Shown: positions 46,568 through 58,683, counted from the first letter of the stretch. The stretch: DNA of 64,000 nt from Halicephalobus mephisto (GCA_009193035.1 SWDT01000011.1:620001-684000), one strand, 5' to 3'. Program-made: numbers and translations. The notes: generated by a model from the letters alone, not told the origin.

Positions 46568-47350
46568 ATGAATTCTACCAATTCAGATACCGGAGGTCCA
46601 AATGAGGCAGTGAATCGCTCCTCTCCTATCCCTGTTCCCCGAAGCGAAGAGAGACCTGATCAGGAATCCCAAATTTCTGATCTAGACGTAGAGTGCTGTT
46701 CTGATGATGAATTATCTTCTAATGAGAGCGAAAAATTATCCTCGAATTCAGATTCAGAAGAACCTACAGAACAGCAAATGGTTGATCAACTACGTTCTCC
46801 TGAAGTCTCCAATGAACCGACTGGAAATCTTGTACAGCCATTCCGGAACTTTTCTGAGGATCATCAGATCCAGGATCAGATGAATAATCCGTTGCCATTC
46901 CGATTGCCCCTTGCAAATCCAGATATCTGTGATGAAATCATTGCTCAGATCTTTCCCGCAACTTCTACATTCAAATTTACTAAATTCGGCGTTTCAATCC
47001 ATCCCCACTTCGCCCAAGTTCTAGGACACGGGTACTCCAAATCCAATGATATTAGAATTTGCCAGCGGGTTCTTCAGGTTTTCCGGATGTATCCCATTCA
47101 TCACGTATTCGTTTTAGTTAGTTTACTTTAATTCTGAATTTTAAAATATTGACTTTTTCAGGAAACAAACATCTGGACTCCACAAAAAGCATTTATCGCT
47201 TTGAAGAACGTCGGAATCAAAATTTTCCTTGTAGCATTCTTTGATCATCCAATGATTGAGCTGATTAAGGAGGTCGGCAACACTGCCAAGCACTTTAATA
47301 TAGTCTTCTTCAAGGATTTCAAGGTCATCAAAAATATCCGAATTCATTAG
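46568..47350 (+). CDS. Orphan protein A, acidic N-terminus plus C-terminal domain
   Basis: Not recognised. Exons 46568-47116 and 47162-47350 join in phase to 245 residues. Residues 1-95 are Ser/Glu/Asp-rich and likely disordered (SDLDVECCSDDELSSNESEK). The rest looks like a folded domain, with PHFAQVLGHGYSKSNDIRICQ, MYPIHHVFVLETNIWTP and GIKIFLVAFFDHPMIELIKE. Two hydrophobic beta-like strands (HHVFVLE, IKIFLVAFF) suggest an alpha/beta fold. The ATG lies 12 bases after a tttttag acceptor ending at 46555, consistent with a spliced leader. The gene follows the mariner by 500 bp but is unrelated to it. Confidence 0.6.
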
Positions 47351-48261
47351 ATATGTGATAAAATAGGATCAGAAGATTACTTTTACTTTTTTTACTTTTA
47401 TTCCTATTTCGCACTATATCAAATTTACAAACAATGATCTGAAGATTATGGAAATAAATCATTAATCCACAAGTGTATATATAACTATAAAAATAATTGT
47501 GAAATTGGTTGAAAAATTTAGAGCATTTTCGATAGTAATAGACTTACTTTTTAAATAAAAATGTCAGTTCTGCCTGATTGTTCACTATTTGTTTTATTTC
47601 GAATCTCATTCTGATGATAACTTTCATGTGCTGACCTCTTGCTTCTCGTAGATTAAGATGAAACTTCAAAAAATTTCAAAAAATCTCAAAAAATTAAAAA
47701 ATTTCAGAAAATCTCAAAAAATTTAAAAATTTCAGAAAATTTAAAAAAAACCAAAAAATTTCAGAAATTTTGATTCTTGCTTTTTGATTTTATATAAAGC
47801 AAAAAGTTGACCGGTCGCTCTTGAACTTTTTAAAAAATACATGCTTCGATAAACCTTATCACGTAACTTTTGTTCCGCAGAATTTCCGTAAAATAATGAT
47901 TTTTATATCCCATCACAATATACCTAAAAAGATCTGTCAAAATAATAGTCAATATATATTGCTTTTTAATTCATATTTAGAATCGAAATCGTTCTCGAAA
48001 ATTCGAATTTATTTAACACACAAACGACAGTCCCTTTTGTTCGAAAAATCACCTTTGAAAAAAGTTAATTTTTTTACATCTTTTTAGGGACACTATTGCT
48101 ATTTTTTATTGTTTTAGGAAAAAAATGATTTTTGACATTGTATGAAAATTATACAAAAAATCATTTGGTCAAGCAAACTTTTCCTGAGGGATCCGACCTG
48201 TGAGACACGAATGCCATGTCCCATTGTCACTGATATGTTAATGAAATAAGCAGCCTCGAGA

Positions 48262-48335
48262 TTTCCCGCCAATAGCTAAGTTCTGGAACACGTTTATTTC
48301 CCGCCAATAGCTAAGTTCTGGAACACGCCTATTTC
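48262..48335. repeat. 36-bp direct duplication
   Basis: TTTCCCGCCAATAGCTAAG followed by TTCTGGAACACG occurs twice in tandem, and a third partial start (CCTATTTCCCGC) follows. Confidence 0.85.
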
Positions 48336-48437
48336 CCGCAATTTAAAAATCCATGAAAACGGGAAGAAATGATGAGATTTTCTTTAATTTTGGTTATATA
48401 ATAGTATCTTGGTAAACTAAGAAATATCGATCTTTGC

Positions 48438-48591
48438 GCTTCAGAAGTAGCTTCTGAAGCAACATTCAGAATCCGCACTTTCTGAAGCCGCGAGTACTTG
48501 ACCTCGGCATGTTATATATCATGTGACGCAGAATTTAATTTTAAACCTAATGGTATTACTGTCTATGTTAAATACCGAGCGGCTTCAGAAA
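48438..48591. mobile_element. Inverted-repeat element, MITE-like
   Basis: A perfect 10-bp palindrome arm pair GCTTCAGAAG-TAG-CTTCTGAAGC at 48438-48460, then a 113-bp segment bounded by perfect 13-bp inverted repeats: TTTCTGAAGCCGC at 48479-48491 and GCGGCTTCAGAAA at 48579-48591. All arms share the TTCTGAAGC word. No coding capacity, hence a possible small non-autonomous DNA element. Confidence 0.5.
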
Positions 48592-48742
48592 AGTAGACTT
48601 CGGGCTTCGTAATCTGTTTTCGTGATCATATAATCAAAGTTGAATTCCAGACAGAAATTTGTGTAATTCGTCTTCTAGGCTCCCGATCCTCTAAAAACGC
48701 GTTATATATTAAATGGATTTATCTTCATTATATTTTTTAGAT

Positions 48743-49832
48743 ATGAATAAATCTTCAAATAATAAAACTTCACCTATGCCCATTCGTAAAGCTGAGAAAG
48801 AGAAGGTTGAGTTATCCAAATCTGATTCTGGTTTTAAAGGATTTTCTGGCTCCCTCTCTGGACAATCTTCCAACTCGAGTGTCGGATCATCTGCTAACTT
48901 CAGCTATGGGCAATCATATGCATCAGTGGCTTCAAAGTCACTGAATTGTTCGTCCGACAAATTGGTCACCACCGAAGCAACTATTCCTGGAAATCATGAT
49001 AGTATATATGATCAAAGTAGTAAATTGCGTGAAGCGCCCAAAGATGACGAATTATATATGCACGATATCTACGATCAGCCCATGCAAGGTGGAAGCAAGG
49101 CTTCTAAATCAAGTTTAGATAAACAATCTTTGACTAATTCTAATATTAAACCGCATCAAGATTCTGGCAATCTTAAAAGAAGTGGCAACAGCCGCGGGTG
49201 TAATCAACATATTATAGATGAAGAGGAACTCAAATCACATAACAAAAACATAAATGATTATAAAGTTAATCCTCAGAATCCAGAAAAAGGAAAATGGCAT
49301 CCTCCTGGCAGTCTTCCTACGATCGAAAAAATTATACATACAAGAATAGAAGATGTAAGTATTGCTTTCATGCTGAACATACTTCATGAAATCACTGATT
49401 TGAATCATAATTTGCAGAAAGACGTGCTTACAGTTATTACACTCGACGACGATTGCAGCGAGCTTGATAAAGAAGTCGAGGAAATATATATAAAAATGTG
49501 AGTTTTCACAACCAACATTAAAATCAACTACTCAAACTTCAAGAATCAGTGAAAATTTGAATTTTCAGATCGGGAAATGACAAGACAAAAGAAGTTCCTT
49601 TTACCCTAAAACGTTGTAAAACCTTTACATATTATAAAGTAAGTTAAAACCAGTGTTCTAAATAATAGCCCTTAGTTTGATACAAAATCAAATTCACTGT
49701 GAATAAAAATATTGATGATTGTTTCAGGATACGGGTTACATATACGAGAAGGATATGGAAACCGAGTGGAAGATAATATATAAAGATGGAAGACCTCAAC
49801 TTTGGCATCTTGTGAGCAGACCTTTCCCCTAG
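48743..49832 (+). CDS. Orphan protein B, Ser-rich N-terminus
   Basis: Not recognised. Exons 48743-49497, 49569-49638 and 49728-49832 join in phase to 309 residues. Residues 1-190 are Ser/Lys/Asn-rich and likely disordered, with repeated YDQ words (SIYDQSS, DIYDQPM). The C-terminal part looks folded: KGKWHPPGSLPTIEKIIHTR, VSIAFMLNILHEITDLN, DVLTVITLDDDCSELDKEVEE, then a short basic/aromatic tail (FTYYKDTGYIYEKDMETEWK, ending SRPFP). The start is taken at the ATG two bases after the ttttttag acceptor at 48740; an in-frame ATG exists at 48713 if that AG is not used. Confidence 0.6.
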
Positions 49833-52800
49833 TTAAAATATACAAAAAAGCGTAACTTTTGGTCTGGTAACAATTGCGAAATGTGACACAATTATTACAT
49901 TTTTATGAATATTTCATATCTGTGATGAAAATTGTAACGTAGTAGTGACTATTTTCATTTTTTTGCGCTAAAAATACGTTTTTTTGTAAGTGGATACGAG
50001 TTTTTATCACTTTCTCCTTGATTTATAATTATAAATCAAATGAGTTGTGATAATAGCAAAGAACTTGTCCGGCTACTGATACGTGTTTTTGAAAATTTGA
50101 AAATAAGCACACTTATGTTTTTATGTAGCTTGACAAAAAGTTGTTATTAATAAATTAACGTCCGGCTACTATTTCTCGAACCTTTGTTCTTTTCATTACA
50201 ACAAATTTACATGCGGGTGTAAATTCATTTATCTTTTTGATGCTACGATGAAAACTGCAAATTAGGTGACATTGATCTATTGACAGGTCTTTTCAAAACG
50301 ATCTAGTTCATCAATAATGGAATATGAAGTATGAAATGAACAAGCTCGATCTTTACAACAATGGATCGTGTGTTCGACTCCAACTATAAGCTTTTCTGAT
50401 ATTTTAGATACCAACTGCCAAGTGTTATTTGGCTATTGATTCATATACAGTAGAACTTGGATATCAGATACCCCTGCTATAACATATCTCACGTTATAGC
50501 ATACGGTCTGATGGTGTTTGGTTAGTCTGCCTTCAGATTTACTCCCACTATGATATATCCTTTCTTATAATATACGCTTTACCCGGTCCCAAGGGGTACC
50601 TTATATCGAAGGTTGACTGTACAGTATAACTTGGATATCAGATACCCCTTCTATAACATATACACAAGGTTCATACAGTCGAACTTGGATATAAAATACC
50701 CCTTGGGATCGGGTAAAGCGTATGTTATAGGAAAGGATATTTTCTTCTTCAGTACTTCTGCCTTAAAAAGAGTTAAAATTCGACCAGATTGGAATCATAA
50801 TAAGTCAATAGCATTTTCAAACTTTTTTTGATGATTAACAATTATAAAATCTTGTTCCGTCATGATCTTAATTTTTTGAGGAAATCATTGTCAATATTTG
50901 TAGCAGAAGTTTGACTTGACAGCGTCATCGATGTGTTGTGAACTTGAATGATTTAGCAAATAGACGAAAACAGTATTTGGATCAGTAAATCCTCGATTTT
51001 ATAAAATTATTACACATGTAGAAATATAAAATGAACAAAACAGATACTTGGAAAATACTTTACAATTTCTTGGAGATCTGAAACTTTAAAATCACTCTAC
51101 TCTGGAATACTTTGATTCTCGCCAAATTGACAAATGTAGATAGTTCTGCAAACTCCAAATGTGAGTTGACGACTTATAATCAATAATCAGTATAGCTGAT
51201 AAGGAAAATGAATATTAATCGATTCTACAGATGTGCAGTGAAATTCAAGTGGAAAGACGGTTTATTGTAGAGACAAAAAGTAAATCCTAACAAATCCAAT
51301 AGAGACAAGAAGGTAAATCTGAATCCCTCTTAGTACGATTGAGATCCTAGTTCTGACCATTAAGCTTTTTGTTAATAACTTTTGGAATCAAATTACTAAA
51401 ACCGTTAGATTCGTAGTTTCCATAAGGTCGAAGGTACCAATCTTAACAATATATGCTGATCACTTATCTAAAACCAAGAATTCCACCAATTTTTAGAATC
51501 CGTATTTTGTCGTTTCAGTAATTTTAAAGTTTTATTTTTAAATTCTTTCACATGAGGTTATTGAAATTTTAAGTTTTTTAATATATCAAATCAGCAGCGA
51601 TCAGGTTTGAAAAACTATGATGAATGAATATTGTCCAATGCGAACGATGCTAGAGGTCATATGAAACCTTGTCATATTCACTTTGTAAGTGTCAGAAAAG
51701 ATGGTTTATGTATCGTTGGATGGATATTTACGTGTGGTTCATAATCTGCAAATATTTTTCCAAATCTGATATTAATTAAGTTATTTGTTCAAATCCTGTT
51801 GTAAAAGTTTTATCCAATGTTGCACGCACTAAGCTGAACTGAATCCTTAAGTTTTATATATTATTCGATTCAGAATTTTAAAATCTGCAAATTAATACGA
51901 ATAAATTTCGCCAATTTTTCTTTATTTTTATATGGTTTTATATAAAAATAATTTTTTGCAAAAATATTTCGGTACTTGGATTGAAATATTCATATGTGGT
52001 ATAAATGATATACGTAAAATACAATTATCACATTATTCCCTCAGGAAATCTTCGCCTTATCAGCCAACGCGTCCAGATCGCGATATAAGGGAAGAAAACC
52101 GAACTCGCGGAGAGAGGGAAAGGTTATCTATTGAATTTATTAGATTTCTGTGGAGTTCCGTCGACTCAGGCTGACGAATCTGGGAGATATCTCCTTTCTA
52201 TTCGCTCGATAATCTTGAATAAACTTATTTGGCAAACTATCTATGATAGGAACCTCAATTATCCACTAAATCCCGGAGCTGTGTAATTGTCATTGAATAC
52301 TCAACATTCTACGCAGTCCAGAAGACCCGAACTACAAATACTTCATGGATCACAATATCCCTTGTGAATATCTTTTGTAAAATCCTACTGTAAATTAAAT
52401 TCTATTGATAGAGATAAATTTCAAAATCTCCCGATTACAAACATTTCTTTCTTAAGTAAATTTGAAAATATTAATCTTTTGATTACTGCGACGTTTATGT
52501 TCCAATTTTAATTCAGAAATTAAAAACTATTTTAAATTACTTTTTATGGAATTTTGAAAACCATTTTAGGTAAACTTTCATTTTTTGTAAATCCTAAATT
52601 TTTAGATGTTTTTAGAATTAGAGATTAGTCTTGAAAATTCATTTTTTGAACTTCTTTGTTCCAGAAAATAAAATCCAAAAAAAACAATGTGATAATTCTT
52701 CCGAAACAACCAGCTTCATAAAATAACAAGTGCATTTCTACCATGGCTTCAGAGATTACCGCGGTAGGACCTGGTTCACGTCCTGCGTCATGAGCAAAAA

Positions 52801-53146
52801 GTTAATTTCGAAACCTTAAAATCGTTAAAAAACGAAAAATAAATTCGAAAATTCCATCAGTTTTCGGAATTTAAGTACATGATCGGTGAATATTTATTTT
52901 CTTAATTAAAGAACAATCATTAAATATTTTATCACCTTCGAAATTCTTCAAAGTTATCAATTTGAAAATTAAAATATTTTTTAAATTCTGATTTTTTGTT
53001 TTTAGATTTTAGATTTTATAAAAGTTGTAAAATTTAAAACTTTTTAAATAAAAAATCAAAAGTGAAATTTTGGCCAAGTGTTCTCGTCGCCAAGCATTGT
53101 CTGAGGGAATTTTTGAAACTCGGAAATCCTCATTTCGTCTCCAAAA
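49833..53146. other. 3.3-kb gap without a gene
   Basis: Unlike most introns in this window the sequence is non-repetitive apart from the hairpin elements at 50447-50745. Only short, unsupported open frames are seen on either strand. Confidence 0.5.
50447..50745. mobile_element. pogo/Tigger-like inverted-repeat element remnants
   Basis: CAGTAGAACTTGGATATCAG at 50448, CAGTATAACTTGGATATCAG near 50622 and CAGTCGAACTTGGATATA near 50678 recall pogo/Tigger-type ends (CAGTNGAACCTCGNTATA). The segment CTTTACCCGGTCCCAAGGGG (about 50577) is matched in reverse complement by CCCCTTGGGATCGGGTAAAG (about 50698), as part of a longer imperfect inverted repeat of about 48 bp per arm. No transposase is present. 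Confidence 0.5.
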
Positions 53147-55905
53147 ATGCAAATATCGCCGAAATCTGATCCAGAAGCTTTTGTGGAAGAATCCTATCTA
53201 CTGAGGGAAGATGGCTTCACCGTCAATGAATTCGCCGTGAATGAAGAAATCGGAAAAATCGCGGTTCTAAGAAGGCTCGACAACAAAAAGTTTGTTTTAT
53301 TTTTTTTCATATATGAATCTCGTTATTTTAGCAGCCAAGATGTCAGAGGACTTTCGAAAATAGAATTCTACACCTATATTGATATGCCTAGACTGTTTTT
53401 GGACAAATCTGTCTTTATTCAGGAGACTTTGGTCGAATCCATCGCCTGGATCGGGATTTCCGCCTTGGCCTGCTCGTGTCTAGATGGATCTGTCATCGTG
53501 CTTTCTCCTTTCACAACGCTGAAAAAGGTGAATTTTTGTCTGAAACAATTTTAAAAGTAGTTTTCAGCGTTTTCAATTCTCCGCGACTCCGTTTTGGTGT
53601 TCGACCCGGCTTTCAAGGGACGAAATTGCTGCCGGCACTGATTCTGGCACCATCTACGTTATCAAGTCGAAACAAGTGGATGATAGCGAGGAATCAACGG
53701 AATTGAGTGTTTCTCGTCGATTTGAAGTCGGAACTGATCAGCGGCTGATGGCCATTGCGGCTTCCAAAAACAGCGACAAGATTGCCGTCGGCTGTCTGGA
53801 TAAGGTCTTCATCATTGATGTCGGAAGTGGTAAAATCCTCCCTATCCAACTGCCAAGAGAAAAACGACGAGCAACAATCGCATGGTCGCTTTTATTCGTG
53901 TAAGTTTTTACCCTATAATCCAAACAGTCCGCTTTCGATGGGATGGGATGTTTGGGGATTAGTCGTGATTTTTCCAATGTCTATTAGTGGTTTAATATGT
54001 AACTACTAAGTTTTAAAGTAGATAAGGAGTTTTTTACCGCATATAACCCTGATCCAGAAGTTCCCAGATCTATCTAAACAGAATATACTTCAGAAATCGT
54101 ATAATATCACAAAATTGACCCGAAATTAAAGTTACTATGTGGTCTACTTTAGTTTTTAAAAGATTTCGTAAAAACTTATGATTACGATTGCATTAATCAA
54201 CACTTATAGACATCACTCCTTGTTCATCGGTGATTCCCGAGGCAATGTGAACATCTACGATGCGAAAACAGCTGCTTCTCTCAAGATAGTTCCCAGTCAT
54301 GAGGCTTCAGTTCTTTCGTTGGCAACAGATGGAGAATCTGTCTTCGCTTCTGGTGTCGATTACCGTATCCAAGTGTTTCGATCTACTGGCAAGAACAAGA
54401 ATGACTACAAAACCGTTGGTCAACGTCTTTTCCATGATAACGATGTGAAAGCGATGGTTATCTGCAATGGATGGCTCCTTTCTGGTGGTGCTGAACATGA
54501 CTTCTTGCTTTCTAAGATGAATTCATATCGACGACCGATTAGAACATTAGATTGGTCGACTTCTTATGGACTGAAGTATCAACTATTGCCTAGTATTCAT
54601 TTGTTGACAGTTGCTGAACGACGGTATGATTCTTCTGGACAAGTTATTCCTTCGAAAATTATCGGGATTTCTACGAAGAGTTACGCATTCGAACATTCTG
54701 CGATTTCCCCGACAGGTAATTTCATTGCTGCTTCGACATGCAAATCTCTGAAGCTTTATTCCTTGAAGAAAGTTGACAATGGGATAGTTGCTTCTAAGAT
54801 GTCTCATGTAGATGGATCTGGAGTAATTACTGCCATAGCTGTTGGGGAAAAAAGCATGTTTTATGCTGTTAATGACTTTGCTATTCATCATTATGAATTT
54901 TCACTCAAAAGAGAATCCATCATTTACAATCATGGTAGGATTCTGATTGATTTTTGAAATATATTTGTGCTTTTTTAGGTTCCTCAGTAAGTATTAGGAA
55001 ATTGATGCTGTCTTTGGATGAAACTAGATTAGTTGCTTTGACTCAAAGAAACGAAATTGTTTTCTTTGATCTTAAGAATCTGCCAAAGTTGTCTGATGAT
55101 GATATAGAGATTCAAAAATATCCGTATTCGATTGTTGATATTAAATGGAACGGTAATACTGGTGGTATTATTGTGTTGTCGACGGATATGAAACAGCAGT
55201 TGAGTATGATTAATAAGGGCAATGTTACGAATTTTCCTGGAAATTCACTTTTTGGAAAAGACGAAGTCCCTGTGGCTATTAGTGATGTTGTTGATGGGAA
55301 ACTCATCGTTGTTTCGGATAAAAGAAATGTCTTGGTTTTGGAATTTGACGAAAATGTAAGTCTTTAATTTTGAAGTATTGGGAAAATGAGTTTTTTCGAG
55401 AAGATTGGCTCTAAATTGGGGTTTTTTAATGTGTTGTTCGTTCCCTCTTTTTTCGTTTTTAAGGAGAAGGCCTTTATTGAAGACAAAATTCACTTATGGG
55501 ATTTGAAAACTTAGTCTGTTATTTTAGCTGAGCTTCTTGAACAAATTTGAAGCGGCCACTCCATTGGCTGTCTCGGTCCCGGATGCAGTTAGAACTCTTG
55601 GCAGTAGTGAAAATGAAGGAAATAAGCCTTCGAGGTTGAATCGATTTGCGCCAAATTCAAGACTGGGACCTCAATGGGCACTTTTGCCTAAGGATGCTGA
55701 AGAAGCTGCTAAGGCGGCGACATTTACAAGACAGATAAAGACAAGGTCTATGGAAAGAAAACTTTCAACAAGCCAGAATAATTCTATCTTGAATTTGCAA
55801 GAAGAATGTTCATTTGGTAAACAGAGAATTTTCTTATGTGGTACTCAACCAATTGCGCCACCTACTCAAATTGGTTTTGTTATCAAGAGATACGGCAGGA
55901 ATTAA
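53147..55905 (+). CDS. UTP4: UTP4/cirhin, WD40 component of the small-subunit processome
   Basis: Nucleolar WD40 protein needed for 18S pre-rRNA processing. Exons 53147-53289, 53332-53527, 53568-53899, 54210-54934, 54979-55355 and 55528-55905 join in phase to 716 residues (human cirhin 686). Recognisable parts: FIGDSRGNVNIYDAKTAASL, SVFASGVDYRIQVF and HDNDVKAMVICNGWLLSGG correspond to the UTP4 beta-propellers; ISPTGNFIAASTCKSLKLY matches the ISPCGSWIAYST region; the C-terminal IAPPTQIGFVIKRYGRN parallels the LPPPIKKKKFGT end. The N-terminal propeller is divergent, so the first two exons are less certain than the rest. The stop is only 60 bp before the next start codon. Confidence 0.8.
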
Positions 55906-55965
55906 TAACTTGAGAATATTTGAAATTATTGTTGTTGTTGATTTTTGTTAAATTAAAAAACGATA

Positions 55966-58637
55966 ATGGAAGGAATTGTTTTGGCTGCTGTATTGTCAGT
56001 GGCTTATGGGAGTTGTGGGATGGAAGAAATAAGCGCTAAAAATGGATTAGTTGGATTTGTGTCTTCTCCTAATTTTCCTCATGGCTATCCTGGAAATCAA
56101 AATTGTGTTTTTAATCTGACTGCGGATGTGGGATTTGTGGTGCATTTGACGTTTATTGAATTTGATCTGGAGGAGAGATATTCTAAATCTGGTCAATGTT
56201 TGAATGATTATGTTTTGGTTACTGTAGTGGATGACGAAGGTAGAGATCATATTGGAGAACGACAATGTGGTAATAATATTCCAAAATTATTAAAAACAAT
56301 GCAAAAAATAGTTAAAATAAAATTTATTTCGAGATATGAATCTAAAAAAAAAGGTTTTAAATTTAAATATGAATTTATTTCTGAAAAAAAAGTAATTCAA
56401 CCACCATCGTTATATGGAGATCGAGATAATACCTGGCAAAAACAATGCGGAGGACATAATGGAGAAAATGAAATTGATGGAGAAATAACGTCACCTGGAT
56501 TTCCGTCTACTTTTCCGAAAAATGTTACTTGTTACTGGCTCATCAGAGTGAATGCGGGCAAACGGATTTACATAAGACTCGTTCATCTAGAACTTTCGAT
56601 AACTATGGGTATTTGGTTTTAACGTATTTCCTAAAAACCCACATATTAATACACACACCCATACATATGTTAGTATTAACATGTATCAATATGTGCATTA
56701 ATACAAGTACATATTCATATATGAATGTTTATATTAAAATGCATATATTTATATGTTAATATATCAATATGTGCATTAATACAAATACATATTCATATAT
56801 GAATGTCTATATTAACATGCACATATGTTAATATTAATACTTGTTAATATATCAATTTATATATTAATACAAATACATATTCATATTCATATTCATATAT
56901 GAATATCTATATTAACATGCACATATGTTAATATTAATACTTGTTAATATATCAACCTATATTAACATATCTTCGTATATCAATACGTGTATTAATATCA
57001 GTGTATATTCATATATGAATGTCTATGTTAATACACAAATATATACTAATATTAACATATATAATTGTATATTCATGTACGAATATGTGTGTTAATATTA
57101 ATATATACTCTTTTATCAATATTCATGTTAATATGTAGTTGTAAATGTGCATTAATATTGATGTATTATGACTAGGTTTGTATGAGTATATTAGTATTAG
57201 TATTAGTATTGATATGTGGATATAAATGCGGAAGTACATTGTTTAAACGTGGTTATTTCAGCTGAATGTGATCGGGCTTCTTTGTACATCATTGATGGAT
57301 ATAAATATGAACTGTTGGAATCTAGTTCGGCGAGGAAGTGGATTGATCAAAGTACTGAAGTGAGGTTTTGTGGCGGTCATGCTTATTACAATGAAGAAGG
57401 AATGAAATCTTATCTTTCTCAAGGAAATCGGGTCATTGTCAAGTTTGTGACGAAGGAAAATCCGAGTTCTGAACAAGACACAAAATATAAAGAAGAAGGA
57501 CTTCCGATCGGATTCAAACTCTTGTGGACTGAGGTGAATTCTCTAGTTAACGAAGCTCAGGAACCTTGTGATGGATTTACGTGCAAAGGAGGGGAATTCT
57601 GTATCGACGATGGACAGAATATCTGCGCCGAGAGAACCAGACTCTGTATTAACAAAACTCTCCAATGTAATGGAGTCGCCAACTGTGCTGAAAACGACAA
57701 TTCAGACGAACACAACTGTGAGTTTTTATTGTTCATATATCAACACTTTTCACACATCAAAACTTTATATTTTGAATTTTTCTATTTTTTAATATTTCCA
57801 TATATCGATATTTTCTATTTTTTAATATTTCCATATATCGATATTTCTTGTATATCAAAATTCTTCATATATCAACATTTCCCATTTTTTAATATTTCCA
57901 TATATCGATATTTCCCATTTTTTAATATTTCCATATATCGACATTTCCCATTTTTTAATATATTCATATATTGATATTTCTTATATATTAAAATTTCCCA
58001 TATACCAACATTTCCCATTTTTTAATATTTCTATATATTGATATTTTTATATATGAATAATCTTCATATACGAATGTTTTTCGTATATTAATAGTGATTT
58101 TTAGGCTATTCTGACCAGATTGCCTGGACTGCTGTAGGAGTTTTCACTTTGATATTTGTCTGTACGATCTTAGCCATGGTTATCCACCGAATCTCGATGA
58201 AACGAGAAATCCAGAGACGAGTCCGAGAACGAGCTAAATTTTTAAAAAAACAAAGTAATTCTAACTACGAAGTACCCCGATCGAATCCCAAACGACCTTC
58301 TGATTCCTCCATCAGAACAGTAGCTTCCAATACTGTATCTAGAATGAGAAGAATGTCTCCGGCATTTTTTTCTTGGTCCAGAAGAACAAGTACAGCAGAA
58401 TCTGGAGCGGTTTCTTTGACTCTTCAGGAAACTCCGTTGAATTCAAATAACGTTTGGGAATTTCCTAAAGATGCTTCTCCTCAACCCCCCAGAGTCAGAC
58501 TTCAACCCCTAGAACCCGTCAACTTCCCCAGAAGACCTGCTCCTTTGGCTTCTGACGACGATTCAGACGAAACTAAAACTGCAAAAAATCGGGCTTTAGA
58601 CGAAATCTTACGGTATTCTCACACTGCAGTTGTTTAA
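55966..58637 (+). CDS. sol-2: SOL-2/Neto-like CUB-LDLa single-pass membrane protein
   Basis: Auxiliary subunit family of ionotropic glutamate receptors (SOL-2 with GLR-1 in C. elegans; Neto in vertebrates and flies). Exons 55966-56608, 57262-57717 and 58105-58637 join in phase to 543 residues. Signal peptide at 1-17 (GIVLAAVLSVAYGSC). CUB 1 begins with GLVGFVSSPNFPHGYPGNQNC. CUB 2 begins near residue 154 (CGGHNGENEIDGEITSPGFP) and crosses the first splice site. An LDL-receptor class A module lies at about 317-366 with the DNSDEHNC acidic end. A transmembrane helix follows at about 372-394 (AWTAVGVFTLIFVCTILAMV), then a basic, Ser/Pro-rich cytoplasmic tail ending HTAVV, a possible PDZ ligand. 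Two CUBs, one LDLa and one TM is the Neto layout; LEV-10 has more CUBs. AATAAA at about 58663. Confidence 0.8.
56630..57230. repeat. ATATGAATRTCTATATTAACATG array in sol-2 intron 1
   Basis: Many variants of TTCATATATGAATGT, TATTAACATGCACATATG and TTAATATATCAAT; largely self-complementary. Confidence 0.7.
57720..58100. repeat. CCATATATCGATATTTCCCATTTTTTAATATTT array in sol-2 intron 2
   Basis: Seven or so copies of a ~36-bp unit with ATATATCGATAT palindromes and CCCATTTTTTAATATTT. Confidence 0.75.
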
Positions 58638-58683
58638 AAAAATCCTGCCAAATTTCATTAAAAATAAAATATTTTCTATTTTT

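Larger units (their letters stand above)
47600..48737. other. Gap between the two orphan genes
   Basis: Holds a small AAATTTCAGAAAATCTC repeat (47670-47770), a tandem duplication of 36 bp (about 48258-48330, word ATTTCCCGCCAATAGCTAAG) and inverted-repeat elements at 48438-48591. No gene seen. Confidence 0.5.

Noticed and set aside
47821..48087. 88-codon open frame between the orphan genes
   Set aside because: It is Phe/Ile/Lys/Asn-rich with no start context, splice signals or motif.
51932..52174. 80-codon open frame in the 3.3-kb gap
   Set aside because: Its first half is AT-rich and its second half is short and unlike any family I know; no splice chain.
52741..52795. tRNA-like T-arm sequence AGGACCTGGTTCACGTCCT
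   Set aside because: The stem pairs but the loop is nine bases and no A-box or acceptor stem can be found at the right distance.
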